A stretch of 64,000 nt of DNA from Euclidia mi (taxonomy: Eukaryota; Arthropoda; Insecta; Lepidoptera; Erebidae). The DNA lies in assembly GCA_944739405.2 (NCBI GenBank), contig OX123192.2, positions 49,156,486 to 49,220,485 of the forward strand. Direction: 5' to 3'. Of the stretch, positions 43,257 to 54,735 are shown one piece after another. Each line of letters opens with the position of its first letter. Position 1 is the first letter of the stretch. Made by a program: the position numbers and the translations under genes. Below the pieces are notes generated by a model that ran no database searches, was not told where the DNA came from, and saw only the letters and a program-made list of their open reading frames with translations.

Positions 43257-44572
43257 CTAATTCAATTTTGGTTTAATTTTCATTTCTTCATTTGAGCGTG
43301 TAAAATATTTATACAGTAGAAATATAGTAGCAATAAATATAGTTTTAACAAATAACAATGCTACGAATACAGTAACAACTAGATCAAGTTCGAAGTATTG
43401 TGTCCAGGAGATATTCGCGGCGGGATCACGCATGTGCTTCGCTCCGCCATGACGGATGACGTGCTCCGTCCACCAGACCGCGCGCTCCAGCGGTTTCATC
43501 GGCTGGTCCCACATTATATCTCGCAGTTTTATCATGTTTTTTTGGTATCAGGTTGGAAAATCCTCATGGAGTCCCTCCGCCCTGGGGGAAGGGCCAAGGA
43601 GACCGTCAGACTCTTACTGACTAAAAACCAACCCGAGTTCCTCATGTACCCGTGTGTCGGAGGGTCGGATATCACTGAAGCATTCCTCGCTACCGTCGGG
43701 GGGTATTGGTCTGCCAGATGGTCAGGCGGAACAAAACCCCCTTGGCGGCGGATGAAGGTGTTGGGCTCCGCCACCAAAACACCTAGTGGCCGCAGAGGAT
43801 AGGGAGGACGGCAACGCAACACCGCATCTCCTCTTCCTCTGTGGCCCCACCGCGACGAACCAAATGGTGCGCCCCCATTTGGCCACGGGAGATAGGGCGC
43901 GCAGCAACGCAACACCAATACGCCTCTCCTCCCGCGACCACAGAAGACAGAACTGTCCCCCGCACCCGCACCTTTAGACGCGTCTTGCGCAGGCCCCTCC
44001 AGGCCCACGCGGAGTGTCCACTCACGGGATCTCTCTTAGCTTCACCGCGGGTGTTCAAGCCACGGTTACTGAGACCCCCACCACGACAAGGTGGAGATCC
44101 CACGGGGGGGGGGGGGGGGCTCTTAAATGAACACTACCTGAACGTGTAATGGCTTTGATCCTAACACTGGACAAGATTTTGTGTCATTCTTCAATTTATT
44201 GGAAGTTTATTTTTAATTAACTTTTTGTTGTAAATCGTAAAATTACGGAGGAATTTCAGAACATTCGTTTTTAATTCCATTTTGATGTAATTGTAGCTTC
44301 AAGAAGCTGCTTAATTTTTGGTTTAAAATAGTTATTTGAAATATCTTACTTCATAAGTCCGATTGGGGTAGCCACTTAGATATCTTGATGTTATCTGTTC
44401 GTCTTCGTAGCTCTTCGTTGTCCCACTTGAATAACACATCATAAGGCAGTTTTGAGAACACTGTCACAAGAATTTGAACCCTCTCCGCGGGCAATAAGGT
44501 TGAATCTACGTTAGTTCCAAAGCTAACGTACACAACACCATTCTTGGAAGAGTCCAAGTATTTCTTCAGGTC
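43257..44572 (-). pseudogene. UGT-D exon 2 and part of exon 4
   Basis: Exon 2, minus 44572 to about 44350, reads DLKKYLDSSKNGVVYVSFGT, LPAERVQILVTVFSKLPYDV and ISKWLPQSDL. It has an in-frame TGA at 44353-44351 close to its donor. Exon 4, 43535-43257, reads MIKLRDIMWDQPMKPLERAV, HGGAKHMRDPAANISWTQYF, a transmembrane helix and the tail KIKPKLN before TAG. Its first five or so codons are replaced by an inserted repeat (43536-44125). Exon 3 with the UDP-sugar signature is absent. With the first exon at 51851-53023 these look like one gene on the minus strand, broken beyond function. Confidence 0.85.
43536..44125 (-). mobile_element. GC-rich dispersed repeat W
   Basis: Read on the minus strand it ends in ATACCAAAAAAAC against UGT-D exon 4, a short A-tail. 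Inside are GAGTCCCTCCGCCCTGGGGG (plus strand) and two related blocks around CGCAACACC. A run of 16 G (44104-44119) lies near its start. No convincing coding; a poly(A)-tailed non-autonomous retroposon is the best guess. Confidence 0.6.
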
Positions 44573-45440
44573 CTGAAACATATTACTAAAAATAACTTGC
44601 ACGATGTTATTGTTGAAGACTTAAGTTGTGCGGGTTGTGGAGGAATAAGGTGTAGTTTTCCTCCAATTAGTGAAAAAATTCTCTTATTAGGTTGAGTGAT
44701 TATGCTTAGCGACGCAGACCAATGCAGCTGAGAATTTTTATATAATAAAGTAAACGCGCACGAGCACTTTAATAGTACGATTCAGGATAATTATTGCCTT
44801 AGTGTCTGTTAGATGTAACCAATATTGGTTGTGTACGCCATAGGATTAATAAATTCTAATTGCTGCACAACTGCTCTTGCCCAAATGTTAACTGGTCTCT
44901 ATCGCATAATTTTATTATTATCATCATCATTAGACCCTCACAGTCCACTGTTGGACCAGGCCTCTCCTTTGAAAGGAGGAATTGGCCTACTATACCACGC
45001 TGGCCAAACGGGTTGGTATAGGGTTTGTTTTAAGTTTTCCTTCCCTTACAGTGCTGTTCTCTGCATAGTACGGTCCCTCTGTCGGCTCTTACGACAGTCA
45101 TGGGATGATATGGGGTGTTGACATTGCGTATTCTTAATCCGTCACCACACGAACATTTATTATTATACCAATATATTAATTTGACCACGTGTGAGATATT
45201 CCAGTAGGTTCTATTAAATACCCGTTTAGCAGCAATTATACTACATAATATGAATATAAATTTAAGCACTCCACAGTAACGAATAGCAATACTAAAATTT
45301 TAATTGCTTGACGCGAGGATCGAACCCGACTTTACATAATAGCAGTCTCTTCAGACAGTCTCATAGGGATTGATGTACATGTGCTACTAGTTACTAAATG
45401 AATAATTTATCAGCAAGTATAATAAGTATATAGGAATCAC
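44573..45440. other. UGT-D intron 1, right part
   Basis: Holds dispersed repeat X on the minus strand (44930-45147) and a decayed antisense tRNA-like B-box at 45311-45322. Otherwise unassigned. Confidence 0.5.
44930..45147 (-). repeat. Dispersed repeat X (copy 3)
   Basis: Reverse complement matches 14384-14620 and 36562-36800, from GTGACGGATTAAGAATACG near 45145 down to the AGGAGAGGCC and CAGTGGACTGTGAGGG end. Confidence 0.78.
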
Positions 45441-47640
45441 TGCAATAGGGTGTGTAGGGATGCACAACGCCAACATATCCATAGTTCTGTGAATAACGGA
45501 GATCCGGCGAAGGTCTGGAAATTTCTTAAAACCTTGGGGGTGGGCAAAACTCGTTTAAACACTACTCCTAATGACTTCAATATTGACTTGCTCAATCAAC
45601 ATTTCTCTGCCTCGTCCAACATTGATAGGACTACTAAGGCAAGCACTATTAATTATCTTTCATCTATCCCCACCCCTAGTTATTCACCATTCGTCTTTAA
45701 TCACTTTACCAATAGTGATGTTAAGAAGAGCATTATTTCCATCATATCCAACGCAGTTGGTAGTGACTGTGTCAGCCGTAATGTGATCCTTCCTATCCTC
45801 GACATAATCCTACCCATCATTTCCCACATCCTTAATTATTCCCTATCCAGTGGTGTGTTTCCATCAACGTGGAAGGACGCCCTAATTACCCCAATTCCAA
45901 AAACTTCTCATCCTAAATCCTTTTCTGATTATCGACCAATTTCTATCCTACCATTCCTCTCCAAAGTCCTCGAACGCCTTGTCTTCAACCAAATGAACTT
46001 GTTCCTCTCCAAAAATAATCTGCTTAATCCGTATCAATGCGGTTTCCGTTCGGGTCATAGCACCGTTACATCCCTAGTCAATATTACGGATGACATCAGG
46101 ACCGGCATGGAAGGCGGTCAGCTTACAATTCTTGCTCTGCTAGATTTTAGCAACGCCTTCAACACAGTGGCCTTTGATATTCTACTTAGCCGTCTTTGCT
46201 CTCTTAACATATCTCCTACGGTGATTGATTGGTTTTGAAGTTACCTGTGTGGCCGCCGACAGCGTATACGCATTGAAGACTCACTTTCTTCCTGGTGTGA
46301 TACAACTGTCGGTGTGCCCCAGGGTGGCGTGCTGTCTCCATTACTCTTCGCAATTTTTATAAATTCTATATCAAATAATCTTCGCTCCTCTTATCACCTA
46401 TATGCAGATGATCTCCAAATTTATACACAGTCGCCACTGGCACAGATATCATCTTCTGGGAGTACTATTAACAGTGACTTGGTACTGATCAGTAGTTGGA
46501 GCAAATCCTTTGGACTTAAAGTCAATCCCTCGAAAACCCAGGTCATTGTTATTGGTAGTTCACGAATGATATCGAAGATCGACTGGTCCCAGCTTTCTCA
46601 CGTTACTTTCGATGGCACTGTAATCCCCATACAGGATAAAGTAAAGAACCTGGGTATAACTATTGACTCTTCTTTTACTTGGCGGTCACAAATACAGGAA
46701 GTGAGTCGAAAGGTGTTTGCTTCAGCAGGATCACTACGAAGATTAAGAAATTTTCTACCCACTTCCACCAAAATTGCGCTTGCTAACTCTCTTCTTCTAC
46801 CCATTATTGATTATGCAGATGTCAGCTATCTAGATCTCACCGAAAACCAGCTAGACAAACTTGAGCGCCTTCAAAATCTCCGTATACGATTCATATTTGG
46901 ATTACGCAAATACGATCATGTTTCACAATTTCGAACACAGCTCAAGTGGTTACCCATACGACATCGCCGGAATGCTCATATTCTCTCTTTGCTGTACAAT
47001 ATACTGTTCAACCCTTCAACTCCCTCCTATCTTAAAGGAAGATTCGAATTCCTTCATGATACGCATAATCGTTATTTGAGGTCATCAGAAAATTTGAAAC
47101 TAAAAATGCCGGTACATTCCACGTCATTTCTCGATAAATTTTTCTCTGTCACTGCTGTCCGCCTATGGAATGCGTTACCATTAAATATTAGACAGGCTCA
47201 GACGGTAAGCAGGTTCAAAACTTTAGTCAAGGACTACTATCTAACATTATAAAATTTTCTGTTTCACTACTATATACTATTATGTATTTGTGTATTATAT
47301 ATGTGTATGTATGTATAAGTATTTATGTAGGTATATGTATGTGTATATATATATATTTATATACATGTATTTAAGCATATTATTATTGTATAAGTATCAC
47401 AAAATTATATTTATTTATATATATATTAAGTCTATGCAAATTTTTACATAGGTACTGGTACACTTCTACAACTACCATTTATTTCCTACCAATAATATCT
47501 CCATCCAAAAGTTGCCTGGTAGAAATCGCTTTTAGCGATAAGGCCGCCCATTGTACTGTATTTCATTTATAATTCCTTAAAATGTTTTATATAAGTGTAC
47601 AATAAAGTATAAAATAAATAAATAAATAAATAAATAAATA
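45440..47640 (+). mobile_element. 5'-truncated CR1-like LINE
   Basis: Truncated inside ORF2 upstream of the RT, with an (AAAT)n 3' end at about 47613-47639. It sits in the long first intron of UGT-D in opposite orientation to it. No clear target duplication. Confidence 0.8.
45450..47252 (+). pseudogene. LINE ORF2 reverse transcriptase, one stop codon
   Basis: About 600 codons in one frame, with a single TGA at 46236-46238 and no frameshift. Motifs: WKDALITPIPKT, YRPISILPFLSKVLERLV, YQCGFRSGHSTVTSL, ALLDFSNAFNTV, GVPQGGVLSPLLFAIFIN, YADDLQIY, LKVNPSKTQVIVIG, LGITIDSSFTWRSQI and the thumb/C-terminal region ending KDYYLTL. The endonuclease is missing. CR1/L2-like group by its motifs and tail; the exact clade is not certain. 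Confidence 0.88.
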
Positions 47641-48589
47641 TAATAAAATCAAAATGGATCCATTATGAGCTATTCATATTGAATTTTCGTTGCATAATAA
47701 TGAGGCATTTCTCCTAAAAAGTATTATATTTTCAAATTAAAGAATCTTTATTCAGAATTTTAAAGACATAAAGACATATTTATTACTGCATTTTGGTTGT
47801 TTACAACACTTAAGTCAAAACCCTATTCTAGATGATGCCGGCTTTTCCTAGCTTCTTGAGAAGAACGGCCGAAACAAACTCAGAGTCATTGCTTTTTTTT
47901 GTCATTTCATTATATTTCATCTCTTCGTTTATATTCTTTTGAAGTCCAGACATAATAGTTTTAGATGCGAGTACAATGCAGGATATCATCTGACGGTTAT
48001 AACTGACTCAGCCCGCTGATGGCCCGCATTCATCAGCTATCGTACGGCTCCACCTTGATTGAGGGAGTCAGCACGACCTGAATCATTATGCCTCCACGCC
48101 ATCAGTAGGTGTATGCATAAGCATGCCAGCCTAAGCCACCAGACAGGTTGCCACTAATATTACTTGAAAAGTTTACTATATAATTCCCGCAATGTACTTG
48201 CTCCTTACATTTTATCATAATGTTGAGTACATGTTGTAAACAATAATATTAAAATAATAAAAATTATACAATAAAATATCATCTAAATTAAAATTTCACT
48301 AAATAAATAATAATAATTTAATGTCAATTTGGAAATGTCAAACTAAAGAAATTAATTACAAACATGTCACTTAAGTTATTGGAAATGTCAAGACATAAAT
48401 AAAATAATTGAATGTCAATTTGGAAATCTCAAAAGCATAATACAATAATTACTATTAAAGTAAATAAAAATAATCTGATGTCATTTTAGAATGTCAGAAT
48501 ATAAATAATAACAAAATAGATAAATTACAAATGTCAAATATTCATAATATTATACTATTGACATGTCATTTTAGCCTGCATGCAAATTG
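47641..48589. other. Probable 3' UTR of minus-strand LINE
   Basis: Non-coding. 48290-48560 is an AT-rich stretch with repeated AATGTCA words; it likely belongs, at least in part, to the LINE fragment at 48590-48985. Confidence 0.4.
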
Positions 48590-48985
48590 GAGAAACTCAA
48601 CCCCAGGCATTCTTGTCTTCTAAGTAATCCTTTACTGAGTAGTAGTATGCTTTGGAACACAAGCTCCGCTTAACAAATACTTTGAATTTATTTAGACTTA
48701 ATGCCTGAATATTGCCTGGAATTTAGTTGTAGAAGCGTATACTTGACACTTATACGAGTTACTAGTTTTTTGCAGTCTAGTTAAAGGTAGCACAAGTTTA
48801 TTTTTATTTCGTGTATTTATACTATGCATGTCGCTTATTTTCGAAAACCTATTTATATTTTTCCTGACGTATATCAAGTTTTCATAAATATATTGAGATG
48901 CGAAAGTCATTATTTTAATTTCCTTAAATTTTTCCCTCAGAGAATGCCTTGATCCAAGACTGTAAATTGAACGAATGTAAATTTA
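48590..48985 (-). pseudogene. LINE C-terminal fragment
   Basis: The minus strand reads SLREKFKEIKIMTFASQYIY, KISDMHSINTRNKNKLVLPL and TRLQKTSNSYKC. After a frame change it reads IPGNIQALSLNKFKVFVKRS and YYYSVKDYLEDKNAW. This is the C-terminal end of a jockey/CR1-type RT protein. Frameshifted and 5' truncated. Confidence 0.78.
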
Positions 48986-49204
48986 CGAATATAGATTAAA
49001 GATCATATTTTTTTTTTACATTTTATGCTAGCTGTTATACGCGGTTCAACTAATAGTCAAACCATAGCCTTCAACATCCTCTATCTCCCAGTGAAAGTCC
49101 TCGGGTCAGGTATTTCAGAGATAACCGAACACGACGATGATACCGGTATACCCCGGACAATCAATCAGACCGTTAGACAAAAATTACAAAATATAAATTT
49201 GTGA

Positions 49205-50400
49205 CTTGGTATCGTGTAATCTGTATATATAAAATCCTTCCGTTACTTACTGACTGACAGACACGCTATAGCCGAAACTACTGAGCGCAAGTAAGTGAAA
49301 TTTGGCATATACATTATGTTCCTCGAGGTAGAGTTTTTAGAGGGAGGTTTTTTTTTTTTTTGACTTGACTAAGAGAGGATTTTTGGAAATTCCACCCCTA
49401 AACAACACCGCACAACCACCCTTAAACAGGTTGTCAAAGTTGGTATGAAACTTTTTAATCCTTCAATGAATTACCTTAAAACTTTGTATATTAGTTCCTC
49501 AAACGAAGGTAGTGAACAATAAGAAAGTCTTTTTGGGAATTCTTCACCTTAATGGATAAAAATGGGAGTCAGAAATTGTACGGAACCGTTTTATGTCTTC
49601 AAGGGATTAACTTTATACTTTGTTTATTGGATCCGCAAATGACCTAACGGACACAAAGACATTTATTTTGGAAATCCTTCTCCTAAGAGGGTAGAAAAGG
49701 GAGACAGAGTTTGTGTAAAAACTTTTATTTTACAACGGAATCACTTTCATCTGTATAAAATCAGACAGATACGCTACAGCCGAAACTACTGAGCGCAAGT
49801 AGGTGAAACTTGGCATGTATCCTTGAGGTGTGTAGGGGCGCACTAAGAGAGGATTTTTGGAAATTCCACCCCTAAGGGGGTTAAACAGGCTGTCAAAGTT
49901 TGTATGAAACTTTTTATTCCTTCAATGGATTAACTTCAAACTTTGTATATTGGTTCCTCAAACGAAGTTAGTGAACACTAAGAAAGTCTTTTTGGAAATT
50001 CTTACCCTATGTGGATAAAAAGGGAAGTCAGAATTTGTATGAAACCCTTTTAATACTTCAAGGGATTAACATCATTTTGTTTATTGGATCCGCTAATGAA
50101 CTTAGCAAACACAAAGACATGTATTTTGACAATTCTTCCCCTAAGAATGTAGAAAAGGGAGTACGAGTTTGTGTAAAACGTATTTTTAAATGGAATCACT
50201 TTTATCTGTAATTATATAAAATCCTTGCGTTACTGACTGACTGACAGACATGCTGCAGCCGAAAGTACTGAGCGCAAGTAGGTGAAATTTTTCATGTATG
50301 TTCCTTTAAGTGTATAGAGGAGTTTGTACAAAACATTTTATATATGCGAAATTTACGCATGCGAAGCAGCGGGCAAAAGATATCTAGCACACATAGCACT
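49205..50400. repeat. Diverged tandem repeat, about 460-530-bp units
   Basis: The motif CCGAAACTACTGAGCGCAAG recurs at about 49273 and 49779 and, with one change, at about 50259. The whole sequence between (GATTTTTGGAAATTCCACCC, TTGGATCCGC) repeats once. The third unit is partial and ends in GCGGGCAAAA. Origin unknown. Confidence 0.7.
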
Positions 50401-51844
50401 TGAAAAAACATAGTGATTTTGGAATCACTTACAGACACTTAAATTTTTATAGGTATGTGTAATTGTGTATAGATGTATAGTTATAGATATGATAATAATA
50501 TTATGTGAGTTAACGGCCTGTCTTGACAGTAATTCTAGCATATTGATTTTGTTTCCTTGACATTGTTTCTATGATGACAAATAGCTAACTGGAATTGATT
50601 TATCTCAAGTTTGTATTAAATCATCATTTTAGTTTTAAGTCGATTTCATCTACTTCCGCTCCGACATTAGATTGGGCAGAAGATTGATTTGTTTTACCAT
50701 AGAGTGGTTTCCGTTTGAACTCAGCATCCCAAGGCATAGAGAGATATTCCATGCCTTAGATCGGAATCAGTATAGTCAAGGATACACAATCCCCAAAACA
50801 ACTGTTATAACGTGCTCGCCGAGGCTCGGGACATGCGAATTTGTAAATGTTATCATCTACCTATCTATCTATCTATCGTCACGCCTGTTTCCCATTGGGG
50901 TAGGCAGAGACTATGGAACACCAAGTACTCCGGTTCAAACACATCTCTTTCGCTTCCTCGACATTCATTAACCTCATCATACATGCTCGCCGGTTATGGG
51001 TACTTTTAAAAAAAGTTATCACTTTGAAAAATATTCTTAACCAGACATAAAAGACATTTTATTGTTATGACGGTCACCGTCCTCCAAAGTATTAAATATT
51101 TCTTTCCCGTATTTCATCATCATACAGCCTTTCGCTGTCTAGTGCTGAACGAAGGCATATTCTAATTTAAGTCTTATTATCATTGTAACTGAATAGATGG
51201 ATTTGGTCTACTGCACTGGCCAGAGGGGTTGATATCTGATGTAATCTCAAGTTTTCCATCTCTTCACAAATATATTATTTGCTTCCAAGTGCATTTTCCT
51301 TATTTAATATTTAAATTTGTTGTTAAATGAATTCATTATTTTTCAGTTGAACAAATATTTCTGGAATATATTACTATGTTAATTTGTTACTTGTGTTACT
51401 TATTGACAAAGATATTAGTATTATCACTTTTTAATCTCGTACGCACGTAAATGTAATTTGGCCATTTATTAAAACACTGTCAAAAACAAACTTATTTTTT
51501 GCGTTCCTGAAATTACATTAGCTAGTATGTAATTTATATCTTTATCTGTGCTTGCTACTACAGAAGCGTTCATGGGCGAGTCCGACTAGCACTTTTAACC
51601 TTTATAACATGTTCACACCTCTAATCCAAGTTGATGTCTCCTATCAATGAACTTCTAATGTCAAGAGAGTTCAAGTTGTTATTCAAACTACAATTTAATA
51701 TTGTACACCCAAAAATTTGTGTGGTTGGATGTTTTGACTCTTTCATGCAAAAATCACTGAAGGGAAATCCGTTCCGATGAAATATTGCAGTAATTTATTT
51801 TATTTATAATGCATTATACTAGATATAATGATGCATATTTAGAG
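50401..51844. other. No gene; small repeats
   Basis: (CTAT)n at about 50858-50877 is followed by a repeat with TTCCCATTGGGGTAGGCAGA. The rest is AT-rich flank of UGT-D exon 1. Confidence 0.45.
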
Positions 51845-52271
51845 ACTCACTTCTGGTAAAGGTTTTGAAGGCTCTGATGTAATCCACCTATATAAATCAC
51901 ATTTGGAGGCACTGGACGAATTCCTTCAAACACTGGATATGTGTTTAGTAAGAGCAAATCGACTTCATTACCCAATTCAGTAACTGTTGGTACATCAGCA
52001 CCAAATTTTTTCTTTAACACTTTGTTTTCAATTATTTCATTCTTCTCATAAATCTTATAAGTTTTATAATGACTATATACTTTCGTAATCTTTTCCCATA
52101 ATGTAAGATTGAAAACTCGTGTTCGGAGACACGTGGGATACAGTATTGGATGTTCTGATGCTCCAAGCAGTTCATAGTTAGCGGGAGCTGCACCAAAAGA
52201 ACTCACAAGTATAACTGGAGCTTTGAACTTGTATGCGAATCCAAGCGCAGGTCTCACACAAGCTTCCAAGA

Positions 52272-52358
52272 TTAACCTCTTGTATGCCGGAATACCAGAC
52301 ACAATTAAAAAGCTATTGTGTCTCGCGTAGATCTGCGTTCCGGCATACAAGGGGTTAA
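52272..52358. mobile_element. 79-bp piggyBac-type MITE in UGT exon
   Basis: TTAA at 52272-52275 and 52355-52358 flanks a 79-bp body. Its ends are 17-bp inverted repeats, CCTCTTGTATGCCGGAA (52276-52292) and the complement of CCCCTTGTATGCCGGAA (52338-52354). TTAA targets and CCY starts are the known signature of piggyBac elements. Removing the body and one TTAA restores the UGT reading frame (HLLILEACVRP). Confidence 0.85.
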
Positions 52359-52672
52359 TAAATGAAAATGGTCCTCCTTCGAGTCCAATATTCCTTTCAC
52401 TTTATCAGTCTGTAACTGTGCATCAAACACACGTGCAAATCTGTCCAGAATAATTTCCAATTGCGACGATACATTGTCTTTGCTTCCTTTATCAACATAC
52501 TTCATGAAGCTTTCAACCCATATTTTGTATGATAAATCGTGAACATCGATTTCTGTTAAATTTGCTGGTGTTCCTCCTTTTGGAAATACAGGATCTGGTG
52601 TGATGACGTCATGTCCACGCTTGGCTAACTCTTGAGTCAGTGGACGAAACACTACTTGATGACTTATTACCC

Positions 52673-52935
52673 TCCCTCAGTAAGTACTACCCTCTCACAG
52701 AAAATCGACTTAAAGTAACAGTACCTAAACTGTTGCGTTTCGTTCGGTGAGTGAGAGTGCCCTGTTCCTTTTCTCTCATCCCAACCCTCATCCTATCCCT
52801 TTTCCCGACCCCAAGGGGTGGCAACGCACTTGTGACTCCTGTGGTGTTGCTTGTGTCCATGGGCGGCGGTAATTGCTTACCATCAGGCGATCCGTCTGCT
52901 CGTTTGCCGCCTATTACTATAAAAAAAAATTGAAG
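52673..52935 (+). mobile_element. Dispersed repeat Z (copy 2) in UGT-D exon 1
   Basis: TCATCCTATCCCTTTTCCCG, CAACGCACTTGTGACTCC, TACCATCAGGCGATCCGTCT and TTGCCGCCTATTACTATAAA with a final A-tract. It splits the exon between FPVPSI and the HQVVFRPLTQ part. Confidence 0.75.
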
Positions 52936-53023
52936 GAACTGGAAACACTGCCAATATTCGTGCCGCCTCGATTTTACTCACAACTAACGCTTGTATCATT
53001 AGTATAGTCAATGTTAAAGACAT

Positions 53024-53950
53024 CTTGACTGGTGCTTCGATGTTGACGAACTGGTAAGTATTATTTATTTTCACAAAATTTATAAATGTACAACATATGT
53101 TGTAGTATAATAAATAGTCAAAAAGTCAGAAATCATTTATTCATCTAGGTCACAAAGTGACGCTTATGAACGTCAAATTTTAATGTACATTACTTAATGC
53201 TAATAAAGTAACATGTGAGTCGTAGGTAGTATGAAAAAACCTTTACCTGTGTACCTGTTAGAGTTGGTAAAACGTCATGCTGTTTAAGTAATTACCAAGC
53301 CACTTACAAAATACTACTCATGTATATATTATGTATGGACTGTGATTATAATATAATTGAAATGTTACTGTGTCATCATTCAGATACTGTTCAAATTGGA
53401 TCTGATCTCCACATGAGGAAAATCTTCTATGATCGACTAATAGGTGCCTATCCTATTTTATGTTGCGTTGCATGTTTATGCATTTTATATTTCGTACCCG
53501 CAAGGTCACTTAAGCGACTGTAACTAACACATGATTTTATTTGACCAGACTATTGCATATGTACGAATTTAAAAAATAAGCAATGATATGGTGACTTTTA
53601 ACAAGGCCAGGCAGCATTTATTGCTATGACTGTGTACGAATTCAGCATCATTTTATGATATAATCTTGTGTTACATTGTTCGTTGTGGAGCAAAACACAT
53701 TTTATATGTCATAATATAAGTGTATATTTGATAGAAAACCACTTTATTTTGGATAAAAATGTTTTTATCATTTTCTGATCAATTTGTAAAAAAAGAAATA
53801 CTATACTGTGATCAGTTAGATAAAAAATCACTTGTCCTAACGGACATATCCTGGTAAAATTTCCACTACTGAAGCCAAAAAACTCAAAGCGCAGTTAGTT
53901 CCTTTTATGACCTAAAAATCCACTAAAGAAATACTTTTTAATATTTCCTC
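53024..53950. other. UGT-D upstream region
   Basis: 53113-53200 repeats 11300-11380. No TATA box or other gene could be supported. Confidence 0.4.
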
Positions 53951-53952
53951 CG

Positions 53953-54213
53953 TGTCCGCGTGGTCTAGTGGATAGCGTATGCGACTGCTGATTGGTGGTC
54001 CCGGGTTCGGTTCCCGGGTCGGGCAAAAGTGTTACTGGGTTTTACCGAATTCTCAGTAGCAGCACAAAGTCTGGTGCTGTGCCCGGTAACGGCAATAGGC
54101 TCGCCCCCTATAACGTAGGACCTAAAAATTCATGGCGAAATATGGGTATAATATTACACCTCTGCCTATCTTTCGGAGATACAGGCATGCCCATTAAGGG
54201 GTAACAATATGGG
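53953..54213 (+). mobile_element. tRNA-headed SINE, family 2
   Basis: GTCCGCGTGGTCTAGTGGAT, CCCGGGTTCGGTTCCCGGGT, TTCTCAGTAGCAGCACAAAG, then tail AATAGGCTCGCCCCCTATAA and ACACCTCTGCCTATC. More diverged in the final 40 bases. Confidence 0.78.
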
Positions 54214-54514
54214 TTGTTTGTTAGTTACTGAAGCAAGCTCTGTAAAAGGGGGAGGCAACAGCAGCTATAATTACTATAAAACTAGTATGTAACTATAGTA
54301 CTGTCCATAGGAATTTCAATCTGGTATGCGTAATTCAATTATTCTTTATTCAACATTAGCGTTATTCCAGTTGCATTCAAGATTTGCGCCTTGGAGTCCG
54401 ATGCCCTATTACTAGTCCAATCAGATATGACAGAATATCAGCTTTTCAATAGAAACATTAGAATTCAATATCAAAACATAACACTTACTTTCAAAATTAT
54501 AAATTGCATAAAAG

Positions 54515-54735
54515 ATTGAAATTAAACTACAGTTTACGGATTTTATCGCAATATATTGGTTTTAACTGATAGGTCTAAAAACTTCATTTTAATTTATTAC
54601 TAGCAAAATACAAATATCACCTCAGTCTACCGTGACCATGAATCTTGTTGATGATTATTGATTATGATGTAATAACTAAGTGAAACCATTATATCGCGAT
54701 AAAATCCGTAAACTGGAGTTTAATTTCAATGTGTT
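54515..54735. mobile_element. MITE-like inverted repeat
   Basis: Arms of about 50 bases (ATTGAAATTAAACT, CAGTTTACGGATTTTATCGC) at 54516-54568 and 54683-54733, with few mismatches, around a 115-base centre. No target duplication fixed. Confidence 0.65.

Larger units (their letters stand above)
51851..53023 (-). pseudogene. UGT-D first exon, broken by two insertions
   Basis: Starts at the ATG at 53023 with signal peptide SLTLTILMIQALVVSKIEA and ARILAVFPVPSI. After a repeat insertion (52673-52935) it continues VVFRPLTQELAKRGHDVITP, GTPANLTEIDVHDLSYKIW and DHFHL. A 79-bp MITE (52276-52354) interrupts it, then LEACVRPALGFAYKFKAPVI, LVSSFGAAPANYELLGASEH and FEGIRPVPPNVIYIGGLHQ follow. A 1-base deletion just before the donor (51851/GTGAGT) shifts the frame. 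This is the acceptor-binding half of an insect UGT; the matching exons 2 and 4 lie at 43257-44572. Not functional. Confidence 0.88.

Noticed and set aside
43398..43535. Plus-strand open frame starting 43398
   Set aside because: Antisense of UGT-D exon 4 and the inserted GC-rich repeat.
53953..54025. tRNA gene
   Set aside because: A- and B-box-like words are present, but the cloverleaf is incomplete and the SINE tail follows. The same applies to 10125, 19636, 27885, 35318 and 40507.
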